A stretch of 64,000 bases of DNA. It comes from Limnomonas spitsbergensis. Taxonomy: Eukaryota; Chlorophyta; Chlorophyceae; Chlamydomonadales. Positions 10,430 to 22,200 of the stretch are shown here, in pieces. Both the position numbers and the translations under genes were made by a program. The notes under the pieces were generated by a model that saw nothing but the letters and a program-made list of their open reading frames with translations, searched no databases and was not told where the DNA came from. The stretch's first letter is position 1. Each line of letters begins with the position of its first letter. Where the stretch lies: the NCBI GenBank assembly GCA_037349105.1, contig JAYJMM010000109.1:3366001-3430000 (forward strand), given 5' to 3'.

Positions 10430-11121
10430 CACATGGTGGGCATGCCCTAGGGAAGTACAACACCCACGCAAAGCGAAATAAGGCCTGGCTACTCGAGAGC
10501 ACAAAATTGTCATCCCTAAAATTATTGCATTTCAGGGCCTCATATGCTCCCATGGGGCTCACCTTTGAAGAACTCCGTTGGGCTATCATAACGAGGTGAA
10601 ATGAGAACTACGACATCTCCAAGACAGCTAGGCAGCTTGGACTATCCGACAGGGTTGTGGAGCACTGGGTGCAGCGATATAAAGATTCCGGAGCTGTCCA
10701 CGTCGCGCCAAAGTCCGGCAAGAAGAGGATCCTCAGCCCAGAGGCGGAGTCCCGGGCCTATGACCTGCTGCTGAGCAATCAGCATGGTGGTGCACAACCA
10801 GTTGCACATGAGCTTGGGACATTGGGCTTCGTCACCAGGCCAGTGGGGAAGAAGACTGTCATTCGAGCAGCCCAGAGGCACGCATCGAAGATTGAGAAAA
10901 CATTGAGGGTTCTGCGGGGTGCGCCTCGGAAGCAGCTTTCGGGGTCAACTCGACAGAAGCGGCTGGACTTCTGCAAAGCCAGCAAGGGAGGGGACTGGAG
11001 CCACGTCCTCTTCACCGACCGGAAGAAGTTTCCATTTACCTACCCAGGGGTGAAGGTGCAGCATGTGTCATGGGGCGTGGAGGGTGAGGGTGAGAGAGCG
11101 GTACGTGAGGCAGCAGCATGA
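10430..11121 (+). mobile_element. Tc1/mariner-type transposase gene, truncated copy 2
   Basis: This copy is nearly identical to copy 1 from the shared left edge (CACACATGGTGGGCATGCCC). After the GLTFEELRWAIITR segment an in-frame TGA is followed by a clean frame through the helix-turn-helix region (HWVQRYKDSGAVH), a segment missing from copy 1 (EAESRAYDLLLSNQHG), and the first catalytic Asp (FTDRKKF). Similarity to copy 1 ends at about 11114 and a stop follows, so the second Asp and the Glu are absent. The DNA just left of it (10403-10426) recurs at 12657-12680 without the insertion, which helps place the boundary near 10427. Confidence 0.85.
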
Positions 11122-11285
11122 CATGCTGTTGTTGCGTGTAAGGCTATTTCGGCATCAGCAGCCAGGAGTAATCCGAATAATCCAATATGCTCGTCCTCGT
11201 CCTCCTTCCCCTGGTTGAGCCACTCCTTGGCATCTATGGTGTCTTCAAAGAGTTCCTCCGCATCGATGATTTTTTTCTTGCAACT
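11115..11285 (-). pseudogene. Unidentified acidic ORF fragment
   Basis: The minus-strand frame has acidic, helix-like sequence (EELFEDTIDAKEWLNQG) and no ATG start; a TAA precedes it. It is cut by the mariner copy 2 junction. It may be a fragment of another transposase or host gene. Family not recognised. Confidence 0.25.
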
Positions 11286-11387
11286 CAATTAGCCCTGTGG
11301 CGCAGTATGTTGCGCAACTCTTGTCGAAGATGTCTATTGATGGCCAAACTAACTCCCAGCCCTTAATTCCTTCGGCGTTTTATGTAG

Positions 11388-11397
11388 GCTTAGGTGC
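11388..11397. repeat. Target-site duplication GCTTAGGTGC (left)
   Basis: A perfect 10-bp direct repeat with 12383-12392, immediately outside the inverted repeats of the element between them. Confidence 0.75.
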
Positions 11398-12382
11398 AAG
11401 GTAGCACGATCCGGATACGCTTCTGCTCCGGTCCGCTCCGCTTGGAGTATCACTAGTTTGTAGTCAAAAACTTGTTTTAGGCACATCACTGGTAAACATA
11501 CTGGCATACAAAGACATGAAGATGGTTGCATGCCAGGAGACAGCCCCCATGCATGCCCAGATGGCAGACCCCACCCTCTACTGGCCCCAAAGTAGCCATG
11601 CATCCTTGCAGCATGCATGCATGCATGCATGTATATTAGTTAGGACTAAGGACCATGCAAATTGCTGTGGCCAAACAGTCAATGATTGATGCAATCCCCA
11701 AATCCTGAACTGTCCAAACAGTGACAACTCAAGTCGGTAGTTGCCATGCATAACTAATATCCCCTCAAGTTTCCCCCCTTGCCCTTTAAATCTGCAACCT
11801 TGCCTGATACCGTCGGTATGCAGAATTTGGCGACTTTGGCTCAGGGTTCCCTAGGTGAAGGCTGGATTTCCTGAGCTCGTGCTGAATTGCTGATCGATCG
11901 GACGATTCGGATATCGTAGTCAGGGATGTGTTTCGTTGTTTTCGGAGTTCGTTGTTCCTTAAAGCAGCCAACGACATATTTCCCTGTCACTTTGTTGCTA
12001 TGGGCTAAGGGCTTCGTCCGGAGCCAAAAAACTCTAGCTAGCTTGTATGGCCATCGCGAATTGCCTTGGAAGACAACTTGTAGGGGTCAGATGGTTTGGG
12101 CGTTTCTCCGAGGTTATCAACGAATATGTCTAGAACGTCAGCGATGTCCTCAGTTCTATCGGACATGTTATGCAGGCGTACTATCGCGTGGTTGTTGATT
12201 TCCGCCCCCCATGGCGTCTAAGCAACACGTGTGCAAGGGTTGCATGGCCTGCCATGTCGCCCGGAAGGGCTGCGCAAAAATTTCCTGCATGGTGAGCCGG
12301 ATCGGAGCAGTATTGTTGTATCCGGAGCGGAGCAGCGATCCGCTCCGGATACGAAACAGGTTTTGCCGTATTGTGCTACCTT
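11398..12382. mobile_element. Non-autonomous DNA transposon, 985 bp, with TIRs and 10-bp TSD
   Basis: The left end reads AAGGTAGCACGATCCGG and the right end, reverse-complemented, reads AAGGTAGCACAATACGG (15 of 17 identical). GCTTAGGTGC flanks both ends directly. Subterminal copies of CCGGATAC and CCGCTCCG lie near both ends, including the palindrome at 12318-12352. No transposase ORF is present. A 10-bp duplication fits Mutator-like elements best (usually 8-11 bp), but the superfamily is inferred from duplication length only. The interior holds a GCATGC run near 11611. Confidence 0.75.
12318..12352. repeat. Perfect 14-bp palindrome arms with 7-nt loop
   Basis: Arms GTATCCGGAGCGGA and TCCGCTCCGGATAC are exact reverse complements around GCAGCGA. 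The palindrome lies inside the right end of the 985-bp transposon and repeats sequence from its left subterminal region (11411-11432), so it may be a transposase-binding or hairpin structure. Confidence 0.8.
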
Positions 12383-12392
12383 GCTTAGGTGC
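12383..12392. repeat. Target-site duplication GCTTAGGTGC (right)
   Basis: Partner of 11388-11397. Confidence 0.75.
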
Positions 12393-12589
12393 CCAACTAA
12401 AATTGCTTGATCTACTCACAAAGTATGTTAATGCTGGCTGAGCAAGGCGCATCAATTCTTGGGCTGGCTGTCCTACACCCTAAGCGTACCCTAAGTGTCT
12501 GACGTTGGGCGATCTCTAATGTGGTCAAAATAAATCTGGTATACGTACGGTATTAGAGTTTGAGTGACAGACTTATCTGCAGAATGGGA

Positions 12590-13300
12590 GCGGAAGGGGC
12601 TGGTACATATTGGAACGTCAGAATGGTCGAAATAGCAGAATGGGGCCGGGAGGGGGGACCGTGAGGGGGGACTAGGTGCTCACGATGGGAGACTTCTAGA
12701 GACTGAGATTTATAATGGGACAGTCAGGTATTGAGCCTGATGGAGTGATCTCGTGTGAGACTTCCCGATAACTAGGAGAGCTCGCTTATAAGGGAGATGC
12801 AGGGTTTAACCTGTGAGGGTTCAAGAATGGGCTTGCCAGGCGACCCTGCAACTTCCATATGGAGCGTAAACGCCGATAACGTAAGGCAAGTCGCGTCAGC
12901 GACTGGTAAATTCTGGGGTACTGGTTACATGACCATTACAGCTGGTACCTATCAGAACGTCAGAATGGTTGGAATAGCAGAATGGGGGTGGGAGGGGCTG
13001 GTACCTATCAGAACGTCAGAATGGTCGGAATAGCAGAATGGAGGTGGGACTGAGGGGCTGGTACCTATCAGAACGGTCGGAATAGCAGAATTGGGGTGGG
13101 AGGGGTAGGTCCCTATCAGAACGTCAGAATGGGGGTGGGAGGGGCTGGTACCTATCAGAACATCAGAATGGTCGGAATGGCATTATGGGGGTGGGAGGGG
13201 TAGGTCCCTATCAGAACATCAGAATGGCAGAATGGGGGTGGGAGGGGTAGGTTCCCAATCAGAACGTCATAATGGTCGGAATAGCAGAATGATAGAATCG
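12590..13300. repeat. Minisatellite, ~55-60-bp unit
   Basis: Units of the form GGGGTGGGAGGGGCTGGTACC, then TATCAGAACGTCAGAATGG and TCGGAATAGCAGAAT, repeat about seven times at 12945-13300, with internal deletions. Two isolated units lie at 12585-12655. No reading frame is conserved across units. Confidence 0.85.
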
Positions 13301-14207
13301 TCGGAAAAACATAAAATGTACGATATCGCTAGCAGAATGAGTAAGTTTTGGACTGTAATTATATGATTCCGTTTTGGGGGGAATTTATGCGATTCTGGTT
13401 ATGACTGGGCAGAATTCTACTCAAAACTTGCAAAATTCGGTTCCAGGGATATTTCCTCGATTCCGCTGTTTAGCAGAATTTCCGGTCTGCCGCTGCTTGC
13501 TCATGGACTTCTGTTGCTGCTGTGTTGACTGAATGCGGTGCGTGCGTGGAGTTTGTGTGAGCTGTGCATGTCGGAGAGACGGGTGTTGCTTGAGCGCTAG
13601 TGTCTGGCTGCTGCTGGTCTGTGGATGTCTGAATGACATGAGTGCATGTCGCTCATTCAGACCAGTATTTGCACAACCTGGACTGGGAAGGCGAGCGAAA
13701 AGATTGTGGCCCCCCTTAAACACAAAACTGCACAAGTGGCATTGGAATGCAGTCCTAGCACCCCTGTCTATGGCCCTGCTCTGTTTATAAATTCTGGAAA
13801 TTAAGGTTGAATACAAGGGAAACCCAGGGCCTGCATAAAACGGGCAGTGAGTCATGTAAAGTGCATCCTCCCTTGATTCAAGGTTGCAGCATTGGCATTC
13901 AGTATATTTTGTGTTGACATCATTTCAATTCCTTAACTTAATTCGGAGCAATTACTCATGCTTTGCATGGCAAATGCTGCATTGTGTGCACACCATTCTG
14001 CATGTGGGCAGTTGGTCTCTCGCGCGGCTTAAATTACCTCCCTGCTCAAAGTCACCCATTGCAAGTTATCGTGCGGATGAGGCCAGTCTCAAGCATGGCT
14101 GAGGTCATCTCCCTGGTAGCATCTCAATCGGCTGAGCTCAGCATTGATGACTGACTCAACCTTAGACTCATGTTATCCATGTTCTAAAGGCATCAATCAA
14201 GTGTAGA
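13301..14207. other. No gene seen
   Basis: Overlapping short ORFs on both strands (13421-13855, 13884-14154) have no domains and no matching splice sites. Confidence 0.35.
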
Positions 14208-14513
14208 TCAAGTGTAGTAGTCTGCCATGACTTGGATTGTCTCATCGATGGAGCTGAAAATATGTCCTCCTGCTATGAGGTTGCGATAGCGGAGCAAGAG
14301 ACCCGCTAGGTCCAGATGCGTCTTGTTTAGGAGAGCCATCTGGTTCTTCAATACCACCCATGCGTTGTAGTTGTAGCTGGTGCCTTCAGGCAAGTCGCGA
14401 AGGCGGGCCCCGATGTTCTGACATAAGTGAAATGTTTCTGCGGCACCCTGGCCTTGGCATGGTAAGGCCGAGCTATTTGCGTAGGCCTGCCAGACTGATG
14501 AGGTTCTACGCAC
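14208..14513 (-). CDS. Possible terminal exon of a minus-strand gene
   Basis: The frame has balanced, protein-like composition (SYNYNAWVVLKNQMALLNKT; LLLRYRNLIAGGH) and ends in a TGA or similar stop after a Tyr-rich tail at 14208. The likely acceptor is one of two AG sites between 14470 and 14490. It could be the last exon of the secreted-protein gene at 22222, because other minus-strand exon candidates lie between (15158-15010 with a strong acceptor CCCTCGCGCAG; 16020-15968), but I cannot connect them in phase. Function unknown. Confidence 0.35.
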   Translation of the reverse strand: MRRTSSVWQAYANSSALPCQGQGAAETFHLCQNIGARLRDLPEGTSYNYNAWVVLKNQMALLNKTHLDLAGLLLRYRNLIAGGHIFSSIDETIQVMADYYT

Positions 14514-15009
14514 GCATGGGTTAAGGAGTAAAGGAATGGATGGGTGAGCGCAAAAAAGGGAAGAGCGGGGTCTTCAAGAAGGCATGCTAAAGAGATTCCA
14601 ACAGGGGGATGGCACATGAAAATTGATTCAGCGTTTAGGGTTATAGGGTTCAGGCCACTCAGTTTCATTCTTTACCTCACACTCAGGCAGCCTCTGCGCC
14701 CCCCACTGGACCCCCCCCTGTGCCCCCCACCCTCTCACTGGGCCCCTCTCATGGGAGCCCCCTGTTGCATCCACCCTGCCTCACCCCCAGCCTGAGCTGT
14801 ATGACCTCCATGCCAAATGCGGCCTACGGCTGCATTTGCCATGCAACTCTTCCCCATGCTCCATATCACCAATCTTGGGCCACAGCAGTCATTTAGTAGG
14901 AAAAGGAACCACCTAAGCCTCCCCTACATGGCTCTCTAGTAGCATTTCAGGGGGGACCTACGGTGAGAGGGGTGGGGCAGAACCCCCTCTTATGTGCCCC
15001 CTGGTTGCA

Positions 15010-15158
15010 CACCTGTAGTACTTCAGGATGCCATAAATGCGGGAATCCATCGCCGATAGTATCCCTGGCCGGCCGGCCGTTGTCACTGATAAGACCCCAT
15101 CCACGATTGGCATGCCAGAGCTGGTCAGGACAGGGCTGTAGAATCCTCTCAAGTACAA
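15010..15158 (-). CDS. Possible internal exon of the secreted-protein gene
   Basis: The exon is bounded by acceptor CTCGCGCAG and donor CTACAG/GTGTGC. One frame gives a plausible extracellular-type segment (GFYSPVLTSSGMPIVDGV). No domain was recognised and phase with neighbours is not established. Confidence 0.3.
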
Positions 15159-15466
15159 ACTGCGCGAGGGAGAGGCAGGCCGAGGGGGGGAGGGAGGACG
15201 GACTTGAGGAGAGGGCAGGGGTGAGGGTTTGGGGGGCAAAGGGGGAAGAGGCCAAAATGGGGCTTGGTAGGGCTTGCAGTATATTTATGCATGTACACTC
15301 TGAGCTAATGGGGCGATGGGTAGGGATGAGAGACGCAGAAGAGGGCAGGGGTGTGGGATTGGGGGCCCATGGGGGAAGAATGGCTCGAGGGAGCACTACA
15401 CTGGTTATTTTAGCGTGCTTCAGCTACAATTTGGCTACATCACCGCCTACGACCATGGGGGCCTAG

Positions 15467-15530
15467 TGCAGCAAGCCCTACTGCTGGGGCCACCAGCCAT
15501 AGGCTGGTCAAGGTTTGGTCCCAGTCGGCC
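15467..15530 (+). repeat. Short interspersed repeat, copy 1
   Basis: About 64 bp including GGTTTGGTCCCAGTCGGCCC is similar to 55662-55722 inside an intron of SEPSECS. Matches are scattered through the rest. This is possibly a short dispersed element. Confidence 0.45.
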
Positions 15531-16288
15531 CAGTTGGCCGCCAGGCAGACCCCCATCAGATCAAGCTTTGGCGCGCACTGAAATAAACACCGGAGTACTC
15601 TTATAGTAGAATCCAGTTATGTCGCCACCAAGCACCGTGTTAAAGGGTTTTAAGGGGGCAAGGTTGGAGGCTTATTGGAAAGCTGGAAGAAGGCTACATT
15701 ATCAAGTCAGGTCTCACACTGAGTACAGGGAGGCACGCTGCGGATCAGGGCTGGGGGACTGGGGGGCATGTGTGTGTGCCTACAGTCAAGTAGACACTGG
15801 GCAGTGTCCGTCAAGGGAGAGAGGGTGCAGGAGAGGGGCTGAGGGGTGGGCAAATAAACATCAAGCCCACACCAAGGCATATGGGGGCAAATAACTCTGA
15901 CACACCAAGTGTGGTCTATGGCGGCTGGGCGTGGGCAGCACACCCCTCACAATCCACCCCCTGTCTACACCTCGACAGCATACACATCAGCATTCCAGAC
16001 GAAAACAGCGTGGCTGATATTAACTGGTACATCACACATCAGAACCACTATCCAGCACGTGAGGGTAAAGACCCCCCCCCCCCCCCGTATTTTCCTGACT
16101 CTGTAGACTTGCATGCTCCGTCACATCTCTGCCCTGACGAATGGTAACGGCGAGGACGAGGCCTCGGCCTACGCCGCGCTGTTTCCCTAACTCTCACGCC
16201 CCTACGGGTTGCGCAGTCTTATTCCTTTCTTTCTACCCTAACTATTACGACGATGTGGTCCTGAGGCTTCCCTCCCTTCACATGCCCT

Positions 16289-19200
16289 CTCACGTCTCAA
16301 CCCTGGTGATGGGGACGGTATAGTAGAGAGGCGACCCTCCCGACGCCGGCAAGTATTGCACGGTGATCAACTGCCCTGCCACAATTGTCTCCATCAAAGC
16401 CACGGTGTACAGCGGCGACTGCGCGCTCGCGTTAGCAAAGGCGACGGGTGCCAGAGCCAAGAACATGAAGTGCTCAGGGGTGGCTCTGCAGAGGCACAGG
16501 TAGTAGTGGAAGGGGAATGTGTAAGGAGCGTGTGGAGTGTGGGGAATGTGCTAGGAAGGTTCGGGTGAGGGGCGCGTATGGCAGATGTAGGAAAGGTGCA
16601 AGAAAGGTGAGGGTGGAGGGTTATAGAAGCTGAAGCAGCATGGTGAGGGTGTAGGGAAGCCGTGCGGAGGGCGCAGCAGTGTTAAGTCTGACACGCATCA
16701 AAAGATGTTCCCTTCTGTTCCCTATCATTCGACTACCAGCAGGAGTGAGTCCAGGTTTTGCTTGGGCCTCCGCGGCCTACCACAGGTGGCCTGACGGTGC
16801 ACTTAGTTCGGACTAAAACAAGCACTAAACGAGTCACTGGCAACCAACTGTCAGTTATAAGCCAGGTAAATGGTATCAGACCAACATCCTGAAGTGTGTG
16901 TGATTGCACGTGTGTGTGGGGGGGAAGCTGTTCTATACACGCGTGCTCCCGAGCTGCTGGGGAGCTGCAAGGAAGCTGTGGAAAGCTCCCACCACCCTGG
17001 AACCCACCTGAAGAACTTCTCGTCTCCGCTTGGCAGCAAGTAGTGTAGGGATATGAAAGGCCACTGGCGGGGGTTGCTGGCGTGGATAGTGTCGCTGCGC
17101 AGGGGTTTTGAGGGCAGTCAGGAGAGGGGTGTCATTTTGTCAGTGGTACGCGTGATTGGACTGGATAGGGTGCATGCTATCCACGGGAGGGAATCAAGTA
17201 CCTGCTCGGTAGTGTACCCCTCTTTCGCTGAAGGGGGGTCCTTGGGGCCCGTCAGGCGCAACTCAGGTCCTCCGCCCCAGCCGACGCGGACGTAACAGCG
17301 GCGGGTTAAGGGCTGAAGGCTTGCACTTTCCTTAGTTTCTCCCATGACTCTGCTTTGTTTCCACACTGGTGCCTCGGTGATTTTTGTATGTAAGATCTTT
17401 CTCTGGTCCGCCTGGAGGGTGGGTGGAGTCAGGTGTTTGTCTCTTTGACGTGTTGACAGCCCATCGGTACTTCCACAATTTATTATATATTAATTTTTGT
17501 TTTGCCCAACTGCGATGGTAGTAGTTCCCCCTCACAGCTTGTATCCCGCCCACGCCCCCGCCCCTGCCCTGCCCCAGACCAACCCTGCTCCACTCAGACC
17601 ATCCCCACCCTCAGCTCCCCCAAACCATAAGCCTTTAACCCCAGAATGCCTTGGCCCCCACGTTGCTGGCCACTCTGGACAACCCTGGACTGCTATGACA
17701 CTCACCCCCCCTTGTTCAAACGCCACACCCTAACCACCCTACAGTGGTCACACACTCACATGCAGCAATACACGTCACAAAACCCAGGGTGTGGAACACA
17801 CACTCGCTGTGGTACACACCACAGAGTCCAGGTTGTAGTACCGTCACATATTGTAAGTAAGAGAACCCTTGATGTAGTACACTCACAGGCTGTAGTACAC
17901 GCGACAGAACCCGGGCTGTCCGGCACCGTCGGTTGCATCCAGCGGTGGGAGCAGGCACTCGATGGTGTCGCCAATGAGCACGTCCTGCCACTCGACGCTC
18001 TCCAGCACATTGGTCTGGGGTTTGACGCGGCGCACGATGCCGTCGGCAGGGTAGCATGAGACGGCATCCTCTGCATAGAGAAAAGCCGTGTGTGCATGGT
18101 ATAATTTGGTATACAATTTGCATTGTGATGTTGCGCCTCAGTCTCCCTAAATAGTTGTGGGCCTATGGTATGAGGTGTAAAGTATAGGACCACAATGGCA
18201 GCTGACAGAGACCAAGGGGTCAGGGGACAGGGGCATAGCGGGGTGCTTCACGGTGGCCCGGGTTAAGTAGGGTTCAGCTACGCATCAGCTACACTCCAGT
18301 CTCTGGCCGGAGGCTGCAGGTGTGGCCAGGCTCGCAGATTGGGCCTTGAGACGGAGGCTAATCAAGGTTGGAGGGCACTCGGGCCTTCTATAGCCGCCGG
18401 GCGGCCTTCCAAAGCTTCCAGGTGGTCTGACAGTACCCAGTACCGACTTCAACGAAAATTGATGCAGGGAGGAAGTTTAGGATGGGACTGATGGCATTTA
18501 TAGTATGGGTCGTGGTTGGGAGCGGCCCCAGATCCTCACTGATACTGTTTAAATTTGTTGGTATTGGGTACTAACAGAATCTCCTACGCAGGCCGCCCTT
18601 CAGCCTGCTTAAGGCCGGATTGACCCCCAGCCTAGGCTAAGCCTCCTTCTGCCCATCCTAGTTTAGGGTTTATAGCCAACCTAAACCCTAAACCGGAGGC
18701 ACAAGCAGCATGCCTGGCCGTGCCAGCAGGGGCCTCCAGCCAGAGGCCCGAGTGTACCTGAATTATAGCTGGGCATCACTGACAAACCTTACACCACTCA
18801 CCAACAGTAATAGTAAGGGTGCAGCTTGTGCTTGCAGAGGCTGCGCTCGTTCCATTGACAGTGTAAGTAGTAGTATTTTGTGTAGTAGTTGGAGCCCCAC
18901 TGATGACACCGGAGGCTGAGCTGATCGACAGGCCCGCGGGGAGGTCCGGTGTGATGCTGTAGCTCACTATGGCGTCTCCCGAGTTCGTTGGCGTGTTATT
19001 TGCGATGGGCACATTGTTTGTTGTGTACGTTGTACTGGGGGATGAGTACACAAGATTAAAGGGCCCTGCACATTTAGAAAGAAGGTTTTGAGTGCAGGGT
19101 TAAGGGTTATGGGGCCCTGCACATGCAGAGAGACACTTGCAAGTGCAGGGTTTAGGGTTTAGGGGCCATGCCCATGCAGAGAGACACATGTAAGTGCAGG

Positions 19201-22200
19201 GTTTAGGGTTCAGGGGCCTTGCACATGCAGAGAGACACTTGCAAGTTCAGGGTTTAGGGCCATGCACATGCAGAGAGACACCTTTAAGTGCAGGGTTTAG
19301 GGCCATGCACATGCAGAGAGACACTTGTAAGTGCAGGGTTAAGGGGTTTAGGGGCCTTGCACATGCAGAGAGACACTTGTAAGTGCAGGGTAAAGGGGTT
19401 TAGGGGCCATGCGCATGCAGAGAGACACTTGTAAGTGCAGGGTTAAGGGGTTTAGGGGCCATGCGCATGCAGAGAGACACTTGTAAGTGCAGGGTTAAGG
19501 GGTTTAGGGGCCTTGCACATGCAGAGAGACACTTGTAAGTGCAGGGTTAAGGGGTTTAGGGGCCATGCGCGTGCAGAGAGACACTTGTAAGTGCAGGATT
19601 TACGGGCCTTGCACATGCAGAGAGAGGAGGTTTTAAGTGCAGGGTTAAGGGGTTACGGGCCTTGCACATGCAGAGAGACACTTGTAAGTGCAGGGTAAGA
19701 GGTCCAGGGGTCATGTACATGCAGAGAGAGGATGTTTGAAGTTCATGGTTTAGGTTTTAGGGGCCCTGCGCATGCAGATATAGGAGGTTTTGGGTGTGGG
19801 GTTCAGGGTTTACAGCAGGGGCCCTGCACACACAGAGAGAGGGTTTTAAATGCATGGTTTAGGGTTTAGGGGCCCTGCACATGCAGAGAGAGGAGGTTTT
19901 AAGGCCAGTGTTTAGGGTTTAGGGGCCCTGCACATGCAGAGACAGGAGGTTTTAAGGCCAGTGTTTAGGGTTTAGGGGCCCTGCACATGCAGAGAGAGGA
20001 GGTTTTAAGGCCAGTGTTTAGGGTTTAGGGGCCCTGCACATGCAGAGAGAGGAGGTTTTAAGGCCAGTGTTTAGGGTTTAGGGGCCCTGCACATGCAGAG
20101 AGAGGAGGTTTTAAGGCCAGTGTTTAGGGTTTAGGGGCCCTGCACATGCAGAGAGAGGAGGTTTTAAGGCCAGTGTTTAGGGTTTAGGGGCCCTGCACAT
20201 GCAGAGAGAGGAGGTTTTAAGGCCAGTGTTTAGGGTTTAGGGGCCCTGCACATGCAGAGAGAGGAGGTTTTAAGGCCAGTGTTTAGGGTTTAGGGGCCCT
20301 GCACATGCAGAGAGAGGAGGTTTTAAGGCCAGTGTTTAGGGTTTAGGGGCCCTGCACATGCAGAGAGAGGAGGTTTTAAGGCCAGTGTTTAGGGTTTAGG
20401 GGCCCTGCACATGCAGACTGCTGATGCAGGGCAGGGGGGGGGGGGTGAGGGGTAGGCAGGAGCCATATAAGCATCTTATGATTTGATGATGACGGCTTAT
20501 TTTTCATTGCCGTATCTGAAATGAGTGTGTAAGAGGGTCTCAGTCTAAGTACCTTAAGCAGAAATAAAGCAGGGCATGGGGGCAGGCTCGCTCCCTGGCT
20601 CAAGGAGGGATGCCAAAGGGATGAAGAGGATACAGGGTGGGTTAGTGAGGTATGGGGGGTGTACACCCTGAGGCAGGAGGGAAGGTGCGCCCTGGGGCAG
20701 GGGGGAGGGGAGGTGCACCATGGGACAGAGGGGGCGGAGGTGCACCCTGGGACTGGGGGGGGGAAGGTGCACCGTAAGAGGGGAACCAAGGAGGAGGGGA
20801 GAACTTGGGTGGTCACCAGGGGCCAGTGCATTTTACAGGTAGCAAGAGCCGAAGTTGATGTGAGCATGTACAGGCGTACCCTGTGTATCAGGAAGACGAC
20901 AGAAGAAGAAGGAGGAGATCATTTCATTGGAAAGATAAGACCGCGCAGTGTAGTGCACTCTTGCGCCCCCACCGGTCTGCCTCTCATCATACGCAGCTCG
21001 GGTCCTCTTACAATCAAAGTGATAGCAACCACAAACAGCAACCCCTGAACTCACCAACAGAAGGAGATGGGCTGGGAGATGGGGAGGGAGATGGGGAGGG
21101 AGAAGGGGAGGGAGATGGGGAGGGGGAAGGGGAGGGAGAAGGGGAGGGAGAAGGGGGGAGGGGGGGAGAAAACATAAAGGAGGGAGGATGTGGCGGAGAA
21201 GGGGGGGGTAGCGGAGGGGTCGGGGGAGAGGGTGATACGGGAGGGATGGGTGGTGGAGAGGGCTCTGGTGGGGAAGGATATGGAGAGGGGGGAGATGGAG
21301 TTGGTGGTTGGGGAGTGGGGGGAAGGGGGAGCGGGGGCAAGGGACTGGGAAAGGATGGGGGGGAGGTAGGGGGCGAAGGGGAGACGAGGAACGGGGGCGG
21401 GCTTTGGGGTGGTGGGGCGGTGTTGATCCATCCAGGTGGGTTAGGTGAAGGCGACGGCGGGCTTGGCATTGGCGGGAGAGCAGGAGGGAACGGGGGAGGG
21501 GGGAGAGGGGGCTGCTCGTTGATGCGTTCACCGAAGAGTGATGATGCTCTGAAGGTGTTGAACGCATCGTAGCTTAGCCACTTGTCGCCAAACCATCTCG
21601 TGTAGGTCCAAAACGTGATGGGCAGGCAGGTGAGGGGCGTGTTGGGGGCCAGAATGCTGAAGGCGGGGCAGGTGTATGTCGTCCAGTACAATAGCGGGTT
21701 GAAATCGGGATTCACTCTGGCATTGACGCTGCCGGCGAAGTTCAGCGACGCTTCGGCGTCAAACACAACCGCGACATAGTCTGTGCTTGTGAAGGTACAT
21801 GTGGGCCACGATCCAGCTCTCACATCTGCCATGAAGATGGAGGCATTGGGCGTGTTGGTTGCGGTGGTTGGGACCTGGAACACTCGTGCCAGGGCATCGC
21901 TCAAGTCGACCAAGAAGGCTGTCGTCAGGTTGTTGTTCACCAAGGCGGAGTAGCTAGCGTTCACCGTCAGCCTATAACGCATGGTGGTGTTGGATGACGT
22001 GTACACCGCGGGGAGGACGGAGGTGTTCAGGGAGACGACGAGGTTGCGGGTGACGCCCAGTTCGGAAACCACGTTGCTTGGCGGGGAAGGTGGGGCCGGA
22101 GAGCGGGGCGAGGGGGGGGCAAGAGGCGATTGCGAGCAGGTGGGTGCCGCAGCCAGCAACAGCCAGCAGCTCAGGAGCAGCGTTGCCGCCGACTTGTGAA

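Noticed and set aside
20883..21572. Gly/Glu-rich plus-strand ORF
   Set aside because: Antisense of the Pro/Ser linker of the secreted-protein gene.
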